Shown here one piece after another: positions 17,598 through 26,456 of a stretch of DNA of 64,000 nt. Both the position numbers and the translations under genes were made by a program. Each line of letters starts with the position of its first letter. Position 1 is the stretch's first letter. The DNA is from Natrinema pellirubrum DSM 15624. GTDB taxonomy: Archaea > Halobacteriota > Halobacteria > Halobacteriales > Natrialbaceae. The notes beneath the pieces are model-generated. The model was not told where the DNA came from, did no database searches, and saw only the letters and a list, made by a program, of their open reading frames with translations. Location of the stretch: the NCBI RefSeq assembly GCF_000230735.2, contig NC_019962.1, positions 744,001 to 808,000 on the forward strand. The letters run 5' to 3'.

Positions 17598-18559
17598 ATG
17601 AGCGACGCGGAGCAGGGGATGGTCGACGAGTTCCTCGAGGAGATCGACACGACGGTCTTCGCGTTCGGCGCGCTGTTGACCGTCGGGGTGATCGCGGCGT
17701 TCTTCATCAGTCCGAGTACGGTGGAGAACGGTATCTCGACGCTGAACGATCAGATGCTCGGTGTGTTCAACTGGGCGCTGCTGTTGATCGTATTCCTGAT
17801 CGTCGTCTTCCTGTTGTTCCTGATCATCGGCCCGTGGGGAAAGATCAAGATGGGAGACGAGGATCCGGAGTACAGCTTCCTGTCGTTCTTCGCGATGCTG
17901 TACTCCGCGGGGTTCGCCGCTGGCGTCGTGTTCTGGGGCCCGACCGAGGGGCTGTTCTACTACTCGAACCCATCGCCCCTGTTCGGTGGCGTCGAGGGGG
18001 GATCGGCCGCAGCAATGACCGTCGCAATCCAGCAGACGCTGTTCCACTGGGCCCTGCCCCAGCTGGCGGTGTTTACGATCATGGGGGTCGCGATCGGCTA
18101 CTTCGCGTACAACTACGAGAACGTCCCGTTGCGGGTGTCCTCGGCATTGACGCCGATCATCGGTGCCGATAATCTCGACGGTCCGGTCGCCAAGGTCGTC
18201 GATATCCTCGCCGTCTTCGCGACGATCGGCGGCGTGGCCACCTCGCTCGGCTTCATCGGGAGCCAGTTCATCACCGGACTGGACTACCAGTGGGGGATCA
18301 GTATGGGGAACATCGGTATTCTCCTCGTGGTGACGTTCATGACGCTCCTGTTCACTACCTCGATGGTGCTGGGGGTCGACAAGGGGATCCGCCGGCTCTC
18401 GAACTTCAACATGATCCTCTTCGTCGTTCTCATGGTGGGGACGTTCATCGTCGGTCCGACGCTGTTCCTGATCCTGCTCGGGACCCAGGCCGTCGGCGGG
18501 ATGATCACGGACTTCGTCTCGATGAGCCTCTTCACTGGGGCCGGCGCCTTCGGCGCAGG

Positions 18560-20136
18560 GTAGTTGGATAGCGATTTGCCGTCAGACCGATTTCGTAGCA
18601 GTCTCATGAATGGTCTCTCAATGGTGAACCAAGTGTGTCGCTGGGGATTGGCGGATCGCCGGAATCGATAGATTCCGCGATCCGCACCGAGAACAGTACG
18701 CATCTCCGCCAGCAACTCGTAGTCCAAAAGCTCGAGAACCGCCTTCTCCGTCGTCAACTCGCTGTAAAGCAACAGCAGATAGAGGTACTTGAGACTCGCC
18801 TCAAGCGGTACGAAAACCCAAACACACCACCCAGTAAGCAGGGTGGCGCGGCTGGATCACCTGGCAACGGTGACAGCGACAAGGAAGAGAACGAAGACCA
18901 AGGGGACGACGCTGGCGGCGACGCTGACGCCGCCAGCGACTCCTCTCCAGGACGTGACGAAGGTCACGAAGGAACAACTCGACCGCCTCCGGAACCAGAG
19001 GAGACTATTCGAGTCGATCAGGGATATTGCCCAGACTGTGAGCAAATCCTCTCTAACCCGGACAGCTACATCTCACGGACGATTATCGACATACCTCTCC
19101 CTATTCCAACCACTGTCGTCGAGTACGAACTCGGCAAACACCGCTGTTCCTGTGGAAACGAAGTCGTTGCTGAACATCCTGACTGCCCGGAAACCGGGCG
19201 GTTTGGGCCAAATATCATGGCCCAAACCGCCCTCGGTAGGTTCCATCAGCGACTTCCAAACCGTAAACAGGCGGAGCTGTTTGACTGGGAGCTCGATACA
19301 CCCATCTCTCATCGGACGATCTACAACCTGACCAAGCGGGTCGCAGACCGGCTGCGACCCGCGTATGACGATGTCAAAGCCCGTATTCAGGAAAGTGACG
19401 TCGTCTACTGCGATGAAACGGGCTTTCCTGTTGACGGAGAGCAACACTGGGCGTGGACGTTCGTTACTGACGAAGAAGTGCTGTTCTGGGTTGATGAGAG
19501 TCGTGGAAGCCAGGTGTTAGAGGACGTCCTCGGCGAGGACTTCGCCGAGGACTCAACGCTCAGCTGTGACGGTTGGTCAGCGTATCCGAGCTATCACACG
19601 AAGCTCCAGCGGTGCTGGGCACATCTGTTGCGGGAGGCGGAGTACGTTGCTGAACGGTACGAGGAAGCAGAGAGGTTGTCTGAGGAGTTACACGCTCTCC
19701 ACGACGATTTAACGGCGTTCGACGAGGAGGATCCGTCCGCCTCCGCCCGCGAGCAAAAGCGGGCGGAGGCGTCGTTACATCTGGAAGGCCTGATCAGGGA
19801 AGACTACGAGGCACAGGAGGTCAAGAAGCTGATCGAGAAGATCAGGAACGGGTTAGGGCACTGGCTGACGTTCGTTACAGAGCCAGATGTCGATTCGACG
19901 AATAATCGCGCAGAGCGCGCTCTGCGCGAGCAAGTTGTGCTGCGGAAGATGTTCCGGACCCTCCGCTCAGCCGAAGGGGTCCAGATTCACGAGACGATCA
20001 CGACCATGTTGGCCACGTGGAAACGACGAGGACTAGATCCGCCCGAACAGCTCCAGTCTATCCTCGGTGGAGAAGAACTCAGCTCAGGGTGAGAGGCATC
20101 ACCGAGCAGTGAATTATAGTCACGCTATCCAACTAC
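18560..20136 (+). mobile_element. IS66-family insertion sequence (1577 bp)
   Basis: The ends GTAGTTGGATAGCG (18560) and CGCTATCCAACTAC (ending 20136) are perfect inverted repeats of at least 14 bases. The 8-bp target duplication GGCGCAGG at 18552-18559 and 20137-20144 is the size expected for IS66. It has a single gene without the TnpA/TnpB accessory proteins, as in the ISBst12-type subgroup. Confidence 0.95.
18635..20092 (+). CDS. IS66-family transposase (TnpC type)
   Basis: This has 485 residues. An N-terminal coiled-coil/leucine-rich segment (QQLVVQKLENRLLRRQLAV) is followed by an acidic linker and a zinc-binding region with paired cysteines (YCPDCEQ and HRCSCGNE, about residues 133-185). 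The DDE domain includes YCDETGFPV, LSCDGWSAY and the IS66 signature TNNRAERALREQVVLRK near the C-terminus. It is intact and runs in the same direction as the transporter gene it interrupts. The start could be internal. Confidence 0.93.
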   Translation: MSLGIGGSPESIDSAIRTENSTHLRQQLVVQKLENRLLRRQLAVKQQQIEVLETRLKRYENPNTPPSKQGGAAGSPGNGDSDKEENEDQGDDAGGDADAASDSSPGRDEGHEGTTRPPPEPEETIRVDQGYCPDCEQILSNPDSYISRTIIDIPLPIPTTVVEYELGKHRCSCGNEVVAEHPDCPETGRFGPNIMAQTALGRFHQRLPNRKQAELFDWELDTPISHRTIYNLTKRVADRLRPAYDDVKARIQESDVVYCDETGFPVDGEQHWAWTFVTDEEVLFWVDESRGSQVLEDVLGEDFAEDSTLSCDGWSAYPSYHTKLQRCWAHLLREAEYVAERYEEAERLSEELHALHDDLTAFDEEDPSASAREQKRAEASLHLEGLIREDYEAQEVKKLIEKIRNGLGHWLTFVTEPDVDSTNNRAERALREQVVLRKMFRTLRSAEGVQIHETITTMLATWKRRGLDPPEQLQSILGGEELSSG

Positions 20137-20939
20137 GGCGCAGGAAACCCCGAGGCGACGAACTGGATGAACACCTGGACCGTCTTCTACTGGGCGTGGG
20201 CGCTCTCGTGGTCGCCGTTCGCGGGCCTGTTCATCGCCCGTATCTCCAAGGGACGAACGGTTCGCGAAGTCGCCTTTACCGGGATCGTCGCGACCTCAGC
20301 GGCGACCATCCCGTGGTTCACGATCGTCGGCGGCACGTCCGTCTGGTCACACCACAACGGCATCGCCGACTTCGGTGCGGTGATTGCCGGTGAAGCTGGG
20401 CCTGAAGTTTCCGGCTTCATCCTGTTCGAAACGTTCCCCTTGGGATCGCTGTTCATGCTGGCGTTTATGATCCTCGTGACGACGTTCTTCGTCACGTCCG
20501 CGGACTCCTCGACGCTGGCCGTCTCGATGATGACGACCGGCGGCAAGGCGCGCCCATCGACCATCAATCGCGTCTTCTGGGGTGTCGTCCTCGGCATGAC
20601 CGCTGCGATCCTGATGATCCTCGGCGGGACCGGCAGCGCGAACACGCTCCAGCAGGCGGCGATCATCACCGGGACGCCCTTCGCCTTCGTCTGCTTCCTC
20701 GCGATGCTCTCGCTGATCAAGGACTTCGGCTCGAACTACGGTCGCGTCCTCCTGCAGGACGAAACCGTCCTGATCGGCTCGAGCCGGAAGACCGATACCG
20801 ACTCGCCGTCCGGCCCCGCCGGTACCGTCGAAACGGACGACGACTGACCGTCTCGCGGCCCTCCGTCCGCGGTTCGGCGATACCCGCCGGCCGTCATGCT
20901 GTCCGCGTTTTTCCCGTCGTGACCGCACACCCTCGCCAA

Positions 20940-20981
20940 TCTATAACAAGTTTTAATGTACGAGGTACACATAAACTGTGT
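20940..20981 (+). promoter_or_regulatory. Promoter with TGTAC inverted repeat upstream of the second aminotransferase
   Basis: A TATA-like AAGTTTTAATG (about 20948-20958) is followed by TGTACGAGGTACA (20958-20970), an inverted repeat with 5-base arms and a 3-base spacer, then ACTGTGTATGG running into the ATG at 20982. The spacing fits a leaderless or very short-leader transcript with an operator at the start point. Confidence 0.45.
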
Positions 20982-22343
20982 ATGGATAGGGACACGGCGG
21001 AACCCGATGCGGACGCGCTTCCCGGGCCGAACGCCCAGCAGTGGGTCGACTTCCATCAGGAGTACTCCGCGCCCAGCGAGTACTCTCACGAGTTCGTCTG
21101 GGACGTGACCCGCGAGGCCGACGGCCCCTTCGTCACGGACGTCGACGGCAACGTCTTGCTCGATTTCACCTGTCACATCGGTGCGGCACCGCTGGGCTAC
21201 AACAACGAGAAGGTCCTCGAGAAAGTCCGCGAGTTCGACCTCGTCGAACCGATGAAGATCGCGGGCCAGGACATGTACTTCGGCTCCGGCCCCAATCCCG
21301 ACGAGGCCGAGTTCCCCGGCTCGAGTCACCTCATGCAGAAACTGACCGAGGTCTCGAGCCAGTACGGCATGGACACGGTCTTCCTCTCGAACTCCGGCGC
21401 GGAGGCCATGGAGAACGCGATGAAGATCACCAACGACTACCGCGCACCGGCCAAATACGGCGTCGCGTTTTCGGGGAGCTTCCACGGCCGTACCCTCGGC
21501 ACGCTCTCGCTGACGAAGTCCAAGGACGTCTACACGCGCCATTACCCCGAGATCAGCGGGATCGAGACGGTACCGTTCTGCGCCGACCGGGGTTGTGACG
21601 CCGACAGCTGCGACTGCGGGTTCTTCGCCGGCGGTGGCTCGCAGCTCCGCAATATGCTCGCGCCCGAAGGCGGCCACGTCGACCCCGACGAGATCGCCTT
21701 CCTCACGCTCGAGCCGATTCAGGGCGTCGGCGGTTACCGGTTCCCCAGCGAGACGTTCATGGAGGAAGTCGCGGCCGTCACCGACGAGTACGACATTCCT
21801 CTGGTCGTCGACGAGATCCAGGCCGGCGTGGGCCGGACCGGGGAGATCTGGGCCTCTGATCACTACCCGATCGAACCCGACGTCATCGCCAGCGCGAAGG
21901 CCTTGCGCGTCGGCGCGACGATCTCCCGGTCGGAGGTCTTCCCCAGCCAGAAGAACCGGCTGGGCTCGACCTTCGGCGGCGGCGACCTGCTCGGCTCGAT
22001 GATGGGTGCGTTCACGCTCGAGGCGATCCAGGAACACGACCTGCTCGACAACGCCACCCGACGGGGCGAACAGGCGACGGAACTCCTCCGGGACGACGCA
22101 CCCGACCACGTCGAGGACGTCCGCGGGAAGGGGCTGATGCTGGCCGTCGAGTTCGACACCCCCGAACGCCGCAACGCCGTCGTCGAGTCGGCCCTCGAGC
22201 GCGGCCTCCTGACGCTGGGCTGTGGCAAGAAGACCATCCGGCTGCTGCCACCGCTGGACTCGACCGAACGCGAGATCGAACTCGGCATCGACATCTTCTG
22301 TGAGGCGATCGAGGCCGTCGGGCCGAGTGCGACGGTCGCGTAA
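20982..22343 (+). CDS. Class III aminotransferase with cysteine-rich insertion
   Basis: This PLP-dependent omega-amino acid transaminase has 453 residues from the ATG at 20982. FLSNSGAEAMENAMKI is the PLP-phosphate loop, LVVDEIQAGVGRTG carries the cofactor aspartate (D278), and IASAKALRVG the Schiff-base lysine (K306). It differs from the enzyme at 11506 in having the ordinary SGAEA motif and a CADRGCDADSCDCGF stretch (C200, C205, C210, C212) that could bind a metal. Family members act on ornithine, lysine, 4-aminobutyrate and similar substrates. It follows the broken BCCT gene on the same strand after its own promoter. Confidence 0.85.
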   Translation: MDRDTAEPDADALPGPNAQQWVDFHQEYSAPSEYSHEFVWDVTREADGPFVTDVDGNVLLDFTCHIGAAPLGYNNEKVLEKVREFDLVEPMKIAGQDMYFGSGPNPDEAEFPGSSHLMQKLTEVSSQYGMDTVFLSNSGAEAMENAMKITNDYRAPAKYGVAFSGSFHGRTLGTLSLTKSKDVYTRHYPEISGIETVPFCADRGCDADSCDCGFFAGGGSQLRNMLAPEGGHVDPDEIAFLTLEPIQGVGGYRFPSETFMEEVAAVTDEYDIPLVVDEIQAGVGRTGEIWASDHYPIEPDVIASAKALRVGATISRSEVFPSQKNRLGSTFGGGDLLGSMMGAFTLEAIQEHDLLDNATRRGEQATELLRDDAPDHVEDVRGKGLMLAVEFDTPERRNAVVESALERGLLTLGCGKKTIRLLPPLDSTEREIELGIDIFCEAIEAVGPSATVA

Positions 22344-22377
22344 AAACCGGCGTCGTCCAACCCCTACTGCGGCTCGA

Positions 22378-22923
22378 TTACCACGGTTCGTTCTTTAACT
22401 CGAGTTTGTACGCCGCCATGTTCGTCGTCACGTGCAGGATCGGGGTGAGGACGACGACGACGAGGACGACCTCGAGCGTGAACCAGGTGGAAAACCACCC
22501 GAAGTCGAGCAGCGCCACGAGCGGCAGGGAGACGACGACGAAGTCCAACTGGTCGAGGCCGGGGAACATCGCGCCGCGCTGGCGGCCCGTCCGGCGTTTG
22601 AGAAAGGAGGCGAGGATGTCACCGAGCATCGCGCCGCCGGCGAGGCCGAGGGCCGCGAGCGGGGTGAACGCGGGTACGTCGAAGCCGAGCGAATCGCTAA
22701 CGGTCGGCTCGACGACGGTGAGGACGGCCGCGAGCGCGAGGCCCGCCGCGACGCCCATCGCCGTCCCGCGCCAGGTCTTTCCGTCGCCGAGTACCCGCTT
22801 GTCGCCCCAGGTCCGGCCGCCGTCGATCGGACGGCCGCCGCCGGCCAACACCGCGGCGTTGTTGGGGACGTACGCGGGCAACATCGCCCAGAACGCGATC
22901 ACGAGCGTCTCGAGTACTGCCAT
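22378..22923 (-). CDS. carS: CDP-archaeol synthase
   Basis: This integral membrane enzyme condenses CTP with unsaturated archaetidic acid to make CDP-archaeol for archaeal phospholipids. It has 181 residues from the ATG at 22923. About five membrane helices are visible, with the CarS/DUF46 features YVPNNAAVLAGGGRPIDGG, DGKTWRG and GGAMLGDILASFLKRRTGRQRG followed by PGLDQLDF. It is a core gene embedded in the catabolic region and transcribed against its neighbours. Confidence 0.93.
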   Translation of the reverse strand: MAVLETLVIAFWAMLPAYVPNNAAVLAGGGRPIDGGRTWGDKRVLGDGKTWRGTAMGVAAGLALAAVLTVVEPTVSDSLGFDVPAFTPLAALGLAGGAMLGDILASFLKRRTGRQRGAMFPGLDQLDFVVVSLPLVALLDFGWFSTWFTLEVVLVVVVLTPILHVTTNMAAYKLELKNEPW

Positions 22924-23064
22924 ATCGGCCGGAAGGAGCCGACGTGTCTTAATCGGCGGTGGTTCGATCGGACGGGCCGACCGGTTCGAGACGGCTCCCT
23001 CGCCCTCGAGCCGGCTGTGGCCGACGGTCCGGTCCGTCGCTGCCCGCCCGAGCCGCCCACATAG

Positions 23065-23142
23065 TAAACAGTATCTGTACCTACTATACACGAAAAGATT
23101 TTATTACTACTCGCCGATGCTCTTCGTAGAGGTCCTGTTACC
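23065..23142 (+). promoter_or_regulatory. Promoter and operator candidate of the DoeA-like gene
   Basis: CAGTATCTGTA (23069-23079) is identical over 11 bases to the box upstream of the diaminobutyrate-type aminotransferase. It is followed by CTACTATACACG and the AT-rich TATA-like GATTTTATTAC (about 23097-23107), ~40 bases before the ATG. Confidence 0.5.
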
Positions 23143-24324
23143 ATGCCACGAGAGCATATTTTCGACGAGGCCGAATACGAGCGACGGGTCGAACGGACCA
23201 AAGAGCGGTTGCGCGAGGAGGATCTCGACGCCATCGTCGTCGCCGATCCGGCGAACATGAACTACCTGACCGGCTACGACGGCTGGTCGTTCTACGTCCA
23301 TCAAGCCGTCGTTGTCACGCCCGACCGCGACGAACCGGTCTGGATCGGCCGCGACATGGACGGTGGCGGCGCGCGGGCGACGACCCACCTCGGCGACGAC
23401 AGCATCCGCGCCTACAGCGACGATCACGTCCACTCGCCCCACGACCTCCACCCGATGGACTTCGTCGCGGGCGTCCTCGAGGAACTCGAGGTCGCGGACG
23501 GCCGGATCGGCCTCGAGATGGACGCGGCCTACTTCACCGCGAAGTCCTACACCCGCCTGCAGCAAAACCTCCCCGAGGCCGAGTTCGAGGACGCGACGCT
23601 CCTCGTGGGGTGGGTGCGCATCAAGAAGTCCGAGCAAGAACTCGAGTACATGCGCGAGGCCGCCCGCATTTCGGAGAACGCGATGTGGGCGGGGCTGGAC
23701 GTCATCGAGGAGGGGGTTCCGGAGTACGAGGCCGCGGCCGCGATCTACGAACAACTCATTACCGGCACCGAGGAGTACGGCGGCGACTACCCCTCGATCG
23801 TCCCGCTGATGCCCTCGGGCGACCACACCGGGACGCCGCATCTGACCTGGACCGACCGCGAGTTCGAGGACGGCGATCCGGTCATCATCGAACTCTCCGG
23901 TTGCCGCCATCGGTATCACTCCCCGCTTGCCCGAACGACGTTCGTCGGCGACCCGCCCGCGGAACTCCAGGAGACCGCCGACATCGTCGTCGAAGGGATC
24001 GAGGCCGCGCTCGACACCGTCGAACCCGGCGTCACCTGCGAGGCGGTCGAAAAGGCCTGGCGCGAGACCATCGCCCAGTACGGCCTCGAGAAGGAGGACC
24101 GGATCGGCTACTCGATGGGACTGGGCTACCCGCCGGACTGGGGCGAACACACCGCGAGTATCCGTCCCGGCGACGAGACCGTCCTCGAGGAGGACATGAC
24201 CTTCCACATGATTCCCGGCATCTGGACCGACGAGATCGGGATGGAGATCAGCGAGACGTTCCGCGTCACGAGTACGGGCGCGGAGACACTGGCCGACTTC
24301 CCACGGGAGTTATTCACGACGTAA
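23143..24324 (+). CDS. doeA: M24-family ectoine hydrolase-like protein (DoeA/EutD type)
   Basis: DoeA/EutD opens the ectoine ring to N-acetyl-2,4-diaminobutyrate. The protein has 393 residues, close to the ~400 of bacterial DoeA. The N-terminal creatinase-like domain carries NMNYLTGYDGWSFYVHQ, which I associate with DoeA rather than Xaa-Pro peptidases. In the C-terminal pita-bread fold the residues that bind metals in peptidases are replaced: IIELSG (E250) and RYHSPLART (H259) stand where the two aspartates normally are. The M24 final segment reads PGIWTDEIGMEISETFRV. Loss of the metal site is a known trait of EutD, and E250 lies near the position reported as the catalytic glutamate there. 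It has its own promoter. An ordinary M24 peptidase is the alternative. Confidence 0.75.
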   Translation: MPREHIFDEAEYERRVERTKERLREEDLDAIVVADPANMNYLTGYDGWSFYVHQAVVVTPDRDEPVWIGRDMDGGGARATTHLGDDSIRAYSDDHVHSPHDLHPMDFVAGVLEELEVADGRIGLEMDAAYFTAKSYTRLQQNLPEAEFEDATLLVGWVRIKKSEQELEYMREAARISENAMWAGLDVIEEGVPEYEAAAAIYEQLITGTEEYGGDYPSIVPLMPSGDHTGTPHLTWTDREFEDGDPVIIELSGCRHRYHSPLARTTFVGDPPAELQETADIVVEGIEAALDTVEPGVTCEAVEKAWRETIAQYGLEKEDRIGYSMGLGYPPDWGEHTASIRPGDETVLEEDMTFHMIPGIWTDEIGMEISETFRVTSTGAETLADFPRELFTT

Positions 24325-24387
24325 CGCGATCCACACCGACCATGGAACGCCAACCATACTACTGTCTTCGATACGACTAGCATATTG

Positions 24388-25695
24388 ATGACTACCTCAT
24401 CACCCGCGACGGAAAACGAATCAACGGACGAACCCGCCTCGGCGCTTGTCACCGCGCGTCGCCAGCTCGAGCGGGCCGCGACCCACGTCGACGTCGACCC
24501 CGGCGTCGTCGAGCGACTGAAACACCCGACACGGGTCCAGCAGGTATCGGTCCCCTTAGAGCGCGATGACGGGACCGTCGAGGTCTTTACCGGTTACCGA
24601 GCCCAGCACGACGACGTCCGCGGCCCCTACAAGGGCGGCCTGCGCTACCACCCCGAGGTCAGCGCGGAGGAGTGTACCGGGCTCTCGATGTGGATGACCT
24701 GGAAGTGTGCGGTGATGGACCTGCCCTTCGGCGGCGGGAAAGGCGGAATCGCCGTCGATCCAAAGTCCTTGACTGACGACGAGACCGAGCGACTCACCCG
24801 CCGGTTCGCCGAGGAACTGCGCGATGCCGTCGGGCCGACGAAGGACGTCCCCGCGCCCGACATGGGGACCGACGCCCAGACGATGGCCTGGTTCATGGAC
24901 GCCTACTCGATGCAACAGGGCGAGACCATCCCCGGCGTCGTCACCGGGAAACCGCCGGTTATCGGCGGCTCCTACGGCCGCGAGGAGGCCCCCGGCCGCT
25001 CGACTGCCATCGCCGCTCGCGAGGCGATCCAGTACTACGATCGGGAGGCCTCCGAGACCACGGTCGCCGTTCAGGGCTTCGGCAGCGTCGGTGCCAACGC
25101 CGCCCGCCTGCTCCACGAGTGGGGCGCGTCGATCGTCGCCGTCTCCGACGTCAACAGCGCGGTCTACGACCCCGACGGGCTCGACGTCGAGGCGATTCCC
25201 TCCCACCACGAGGAACCCGAAGCGGTCACCAGCTTCGCGAACGGCCTCGAGGGCGACGATAGCGTCCGTCAGCTCACGAACGAGGAACTGCTCGAACTCG
25301 ATGTCGACGTCCTGATCCCGGCCGCGGTCGGCAACGTCATCACCGCCGACAACGCCGACGCGATCGCCGCGGACATCGTCGTCGAAGGGGCCAACGGGCC
25401 GACTACCTTCGCCGCCGACGCCATCCTCGAGGAGCGGGACGTGCCGGTGATCCCTGACATCCTCGCGAACGCCGGCGGCGTCACCGTCTCCTACTTCGAG
25501 TGGCTCCAGGACATCAACCGCCGCCAGTGGTCCCTCGAACGGGTCAACGAGGAACTCGAGGACCACATGCTCGAGGCCTGGACCGATGTCCGCGACGTCG
25601 TCGACGCCGAGGGGCTGACGTGGCGCGACGCCGCTTACGTGGTCGCGCTGTCCCGGATCGCCGAAGCGAAGGAGACGCGCGGGCTCTGGCCGTAG
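24388..25695 (+). CDS. gdhA: Glutamate dehydrogenase (Glu/Leu/Phe/Val dehydrogenase family)
   Basis: This interconverts glutamate with 2-oxoglutarate and ammonia using NAD(P). It has 435 residues. Diagnostic segments are [20 protein letters not shown] (substrate site), [12 protein letters not shown] (catalytic lysine region), VPAPDMGTD, the Rossmann loop [14 protein letters not shown] and [13 protein letters not shown]. The ATG at 24388 was chosen over the TTG directly before it. It follows the DoeA-like gene by 63 bases and would regenerate 2-oxoglutarate for the transaminases of the region and release the ammonia. Confidence 0.95.
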   Translation: MTTSSPATENESTDEPASALVTARRQLERAATHVDVDPGVVERLKHPTRVQQVSVPLERDDGTVEVFTGYRAQHDDVRGPYKGGLRYHPEVSAEECTGLSMWMTWKCAVMDLPFGGGKGGIAVDPKSLTDDETERLTRRFAEELRDAVGPTKDVPAPDMGTDAQTMAWFMDAYSMQQGETIPGVVTGKPPVIGGSYGREEAPGRSTAIAAREAIQYYDREASETTVAVQGFGSVGANAARLLHEWGASIVAVSDVNSAVYDPDGLDVEAIPSHHEEPEAVTSFANGLEGDDSVRQLTNEELLELDVDVLIPAAVGNVITADNADAIAADIVVEGANGPTTFAADAILEERDVPVIPDILANAGGVTVSYFEWLQDINRRQWSLERVNEELEDHMLEAWTDVRDVVDAEGLTWRDAAYVVALSRIAEAKETRGLWP

Positions 25696-25765
25696 TCGGC
25701 CCGGTCGCCAGCGGCGGGCCGGACTGGCGACTCCCGGCCGAGCGCGGTTGCGAAGGGAAGCGCTC

Positions 25766-26452
25766 ATGTCCCGCCGATCACATACTCCGACAATGGCGTG
25801 GAAGCGCGAGTTCGCGAGCGGACTGATCGTTATCGGTCCGATACTCGTCACGCTGTATGTCCTGTACCGCGTCTACGCGCTGATAGCCGGTATTACGCCG
25901 CCGGTGCCGACCGACGCCCTGTTAACAGGGCTGATCGCTCACGAGCAGACTCGCACGGTCGCCGTCGGCGTCTCGCAGGCGATCGTTCCGCTGGCGTTGT
26001 TCTGTCTCGTGACGGTCGTCGTCGGCTTTCTGACCCGAACGACGGTCGGTGATCTCTTCACGCGAGGCGTCGACCACGCCGCGAACCGTGTTCCGGGGTT
26101 GCGCGTCATCTACAACGCATCGAAAGTCGCCGCCGAAACCACGTTCGGCGAGGAACAGGCGCTGCAGGAACCGGTCAGAGTCGAGAACTGGAACGGCGTC
26201 GAGGTACCCGCGTTCAAGACCGGCCACACGACTCCCGACGGACGGCCCGTCCTCTTTATTCCGACCGCGCCGAACATCTCCTCCGGGTTCGTCGTCGAGG
26301 CCGATCCCGACCGCGTCACGGAGACCGACGAACGCGTCGACGAAACGCTGGCTCACGTCCTAAGCGCCGGGTTCGGTGAGTCGACTCGGCCGGACGGAGC
26401 GGCCCCGACGGTCCCGTTCGAGACGACTGACGACCGCGCCGAGGACGACTGA
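25766..26452 (+). CDS. DUF502-family membrane protein
   Basis: This has 228 residues. Two hydrophobic segments (FASGLIVIGPILVTLYVLYRVY and VPLALFCLVTVVVGFLTRTTVG) and the conserved VPGLRVIYNASKVAAETTFG and FIPTAPNISSGFVV match DUF502, a widespread family of unknown function. The ATG at 25793 (MAWKREFASG) is an equally plausible start, and a TTG lies upstream at 25748. Confidence 0.85.
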   Translation: MSRRSHTPTMAWKREFASGLIVIGPILVTLYVLYRVYALIAGITPPVPTDALLTGLIAHEQTRTVAVGVSQAIVPLALFCLVTVVVGFLTRTTVGDLFTRGVDHAANRVPGLRVIYNASKVAAETTFGEEQALQEPVRVENWNGVEVPAFKTGHTTPDGRPVLFIPTAPNISSGFVVEADPDRVTETDERVDETLAHVLSAGFGESTRPDGAAPTVPFETTDDRAEDD

Positions 26453-26456
26453 CCGG

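Larger units (their letters stand above)
17598..20847 (+). pseudogene. BCCT-family transporter (betaine/choline/ectoine type), split by IS66 element
   Basis: The fragments 17598-18559 and 20145-20847 rejoin in frame on removing the element and one copy of the 8-bp duplication GGCGCAGG (...GAGAFGAG-NPEATNWMN...). The product is about 554 residues. It carries the BCCT hallmarks: the 12-helix core, FFAMLYSAGFAAGVVFWGPTEG, then TNWMNTWTVFYWAWALSWSP and PFAGLFIARISKGRTVREV. The tryptophan-rich segment forms the substrate site. BCCT carriers take up glycine betaine, choline, carnitine, proline or ectoine with Na+ or H+. The insertion falls immediately before that segment, so the product is certainly non-functional. 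With catabolic genes for ectoine-like and amino-acid compounds on both sides, a compatible-solute substrate is likely. Confidence 0.93.

Noticed and set aside
23143-24324. Simple annotation as Xaa-Pro aminopeptidase
   Set aside because: The metal ligands of that family are replaced and the N-terminal signature matches ectoine hydrolase better, so I kept the peptidase only as an alternative.
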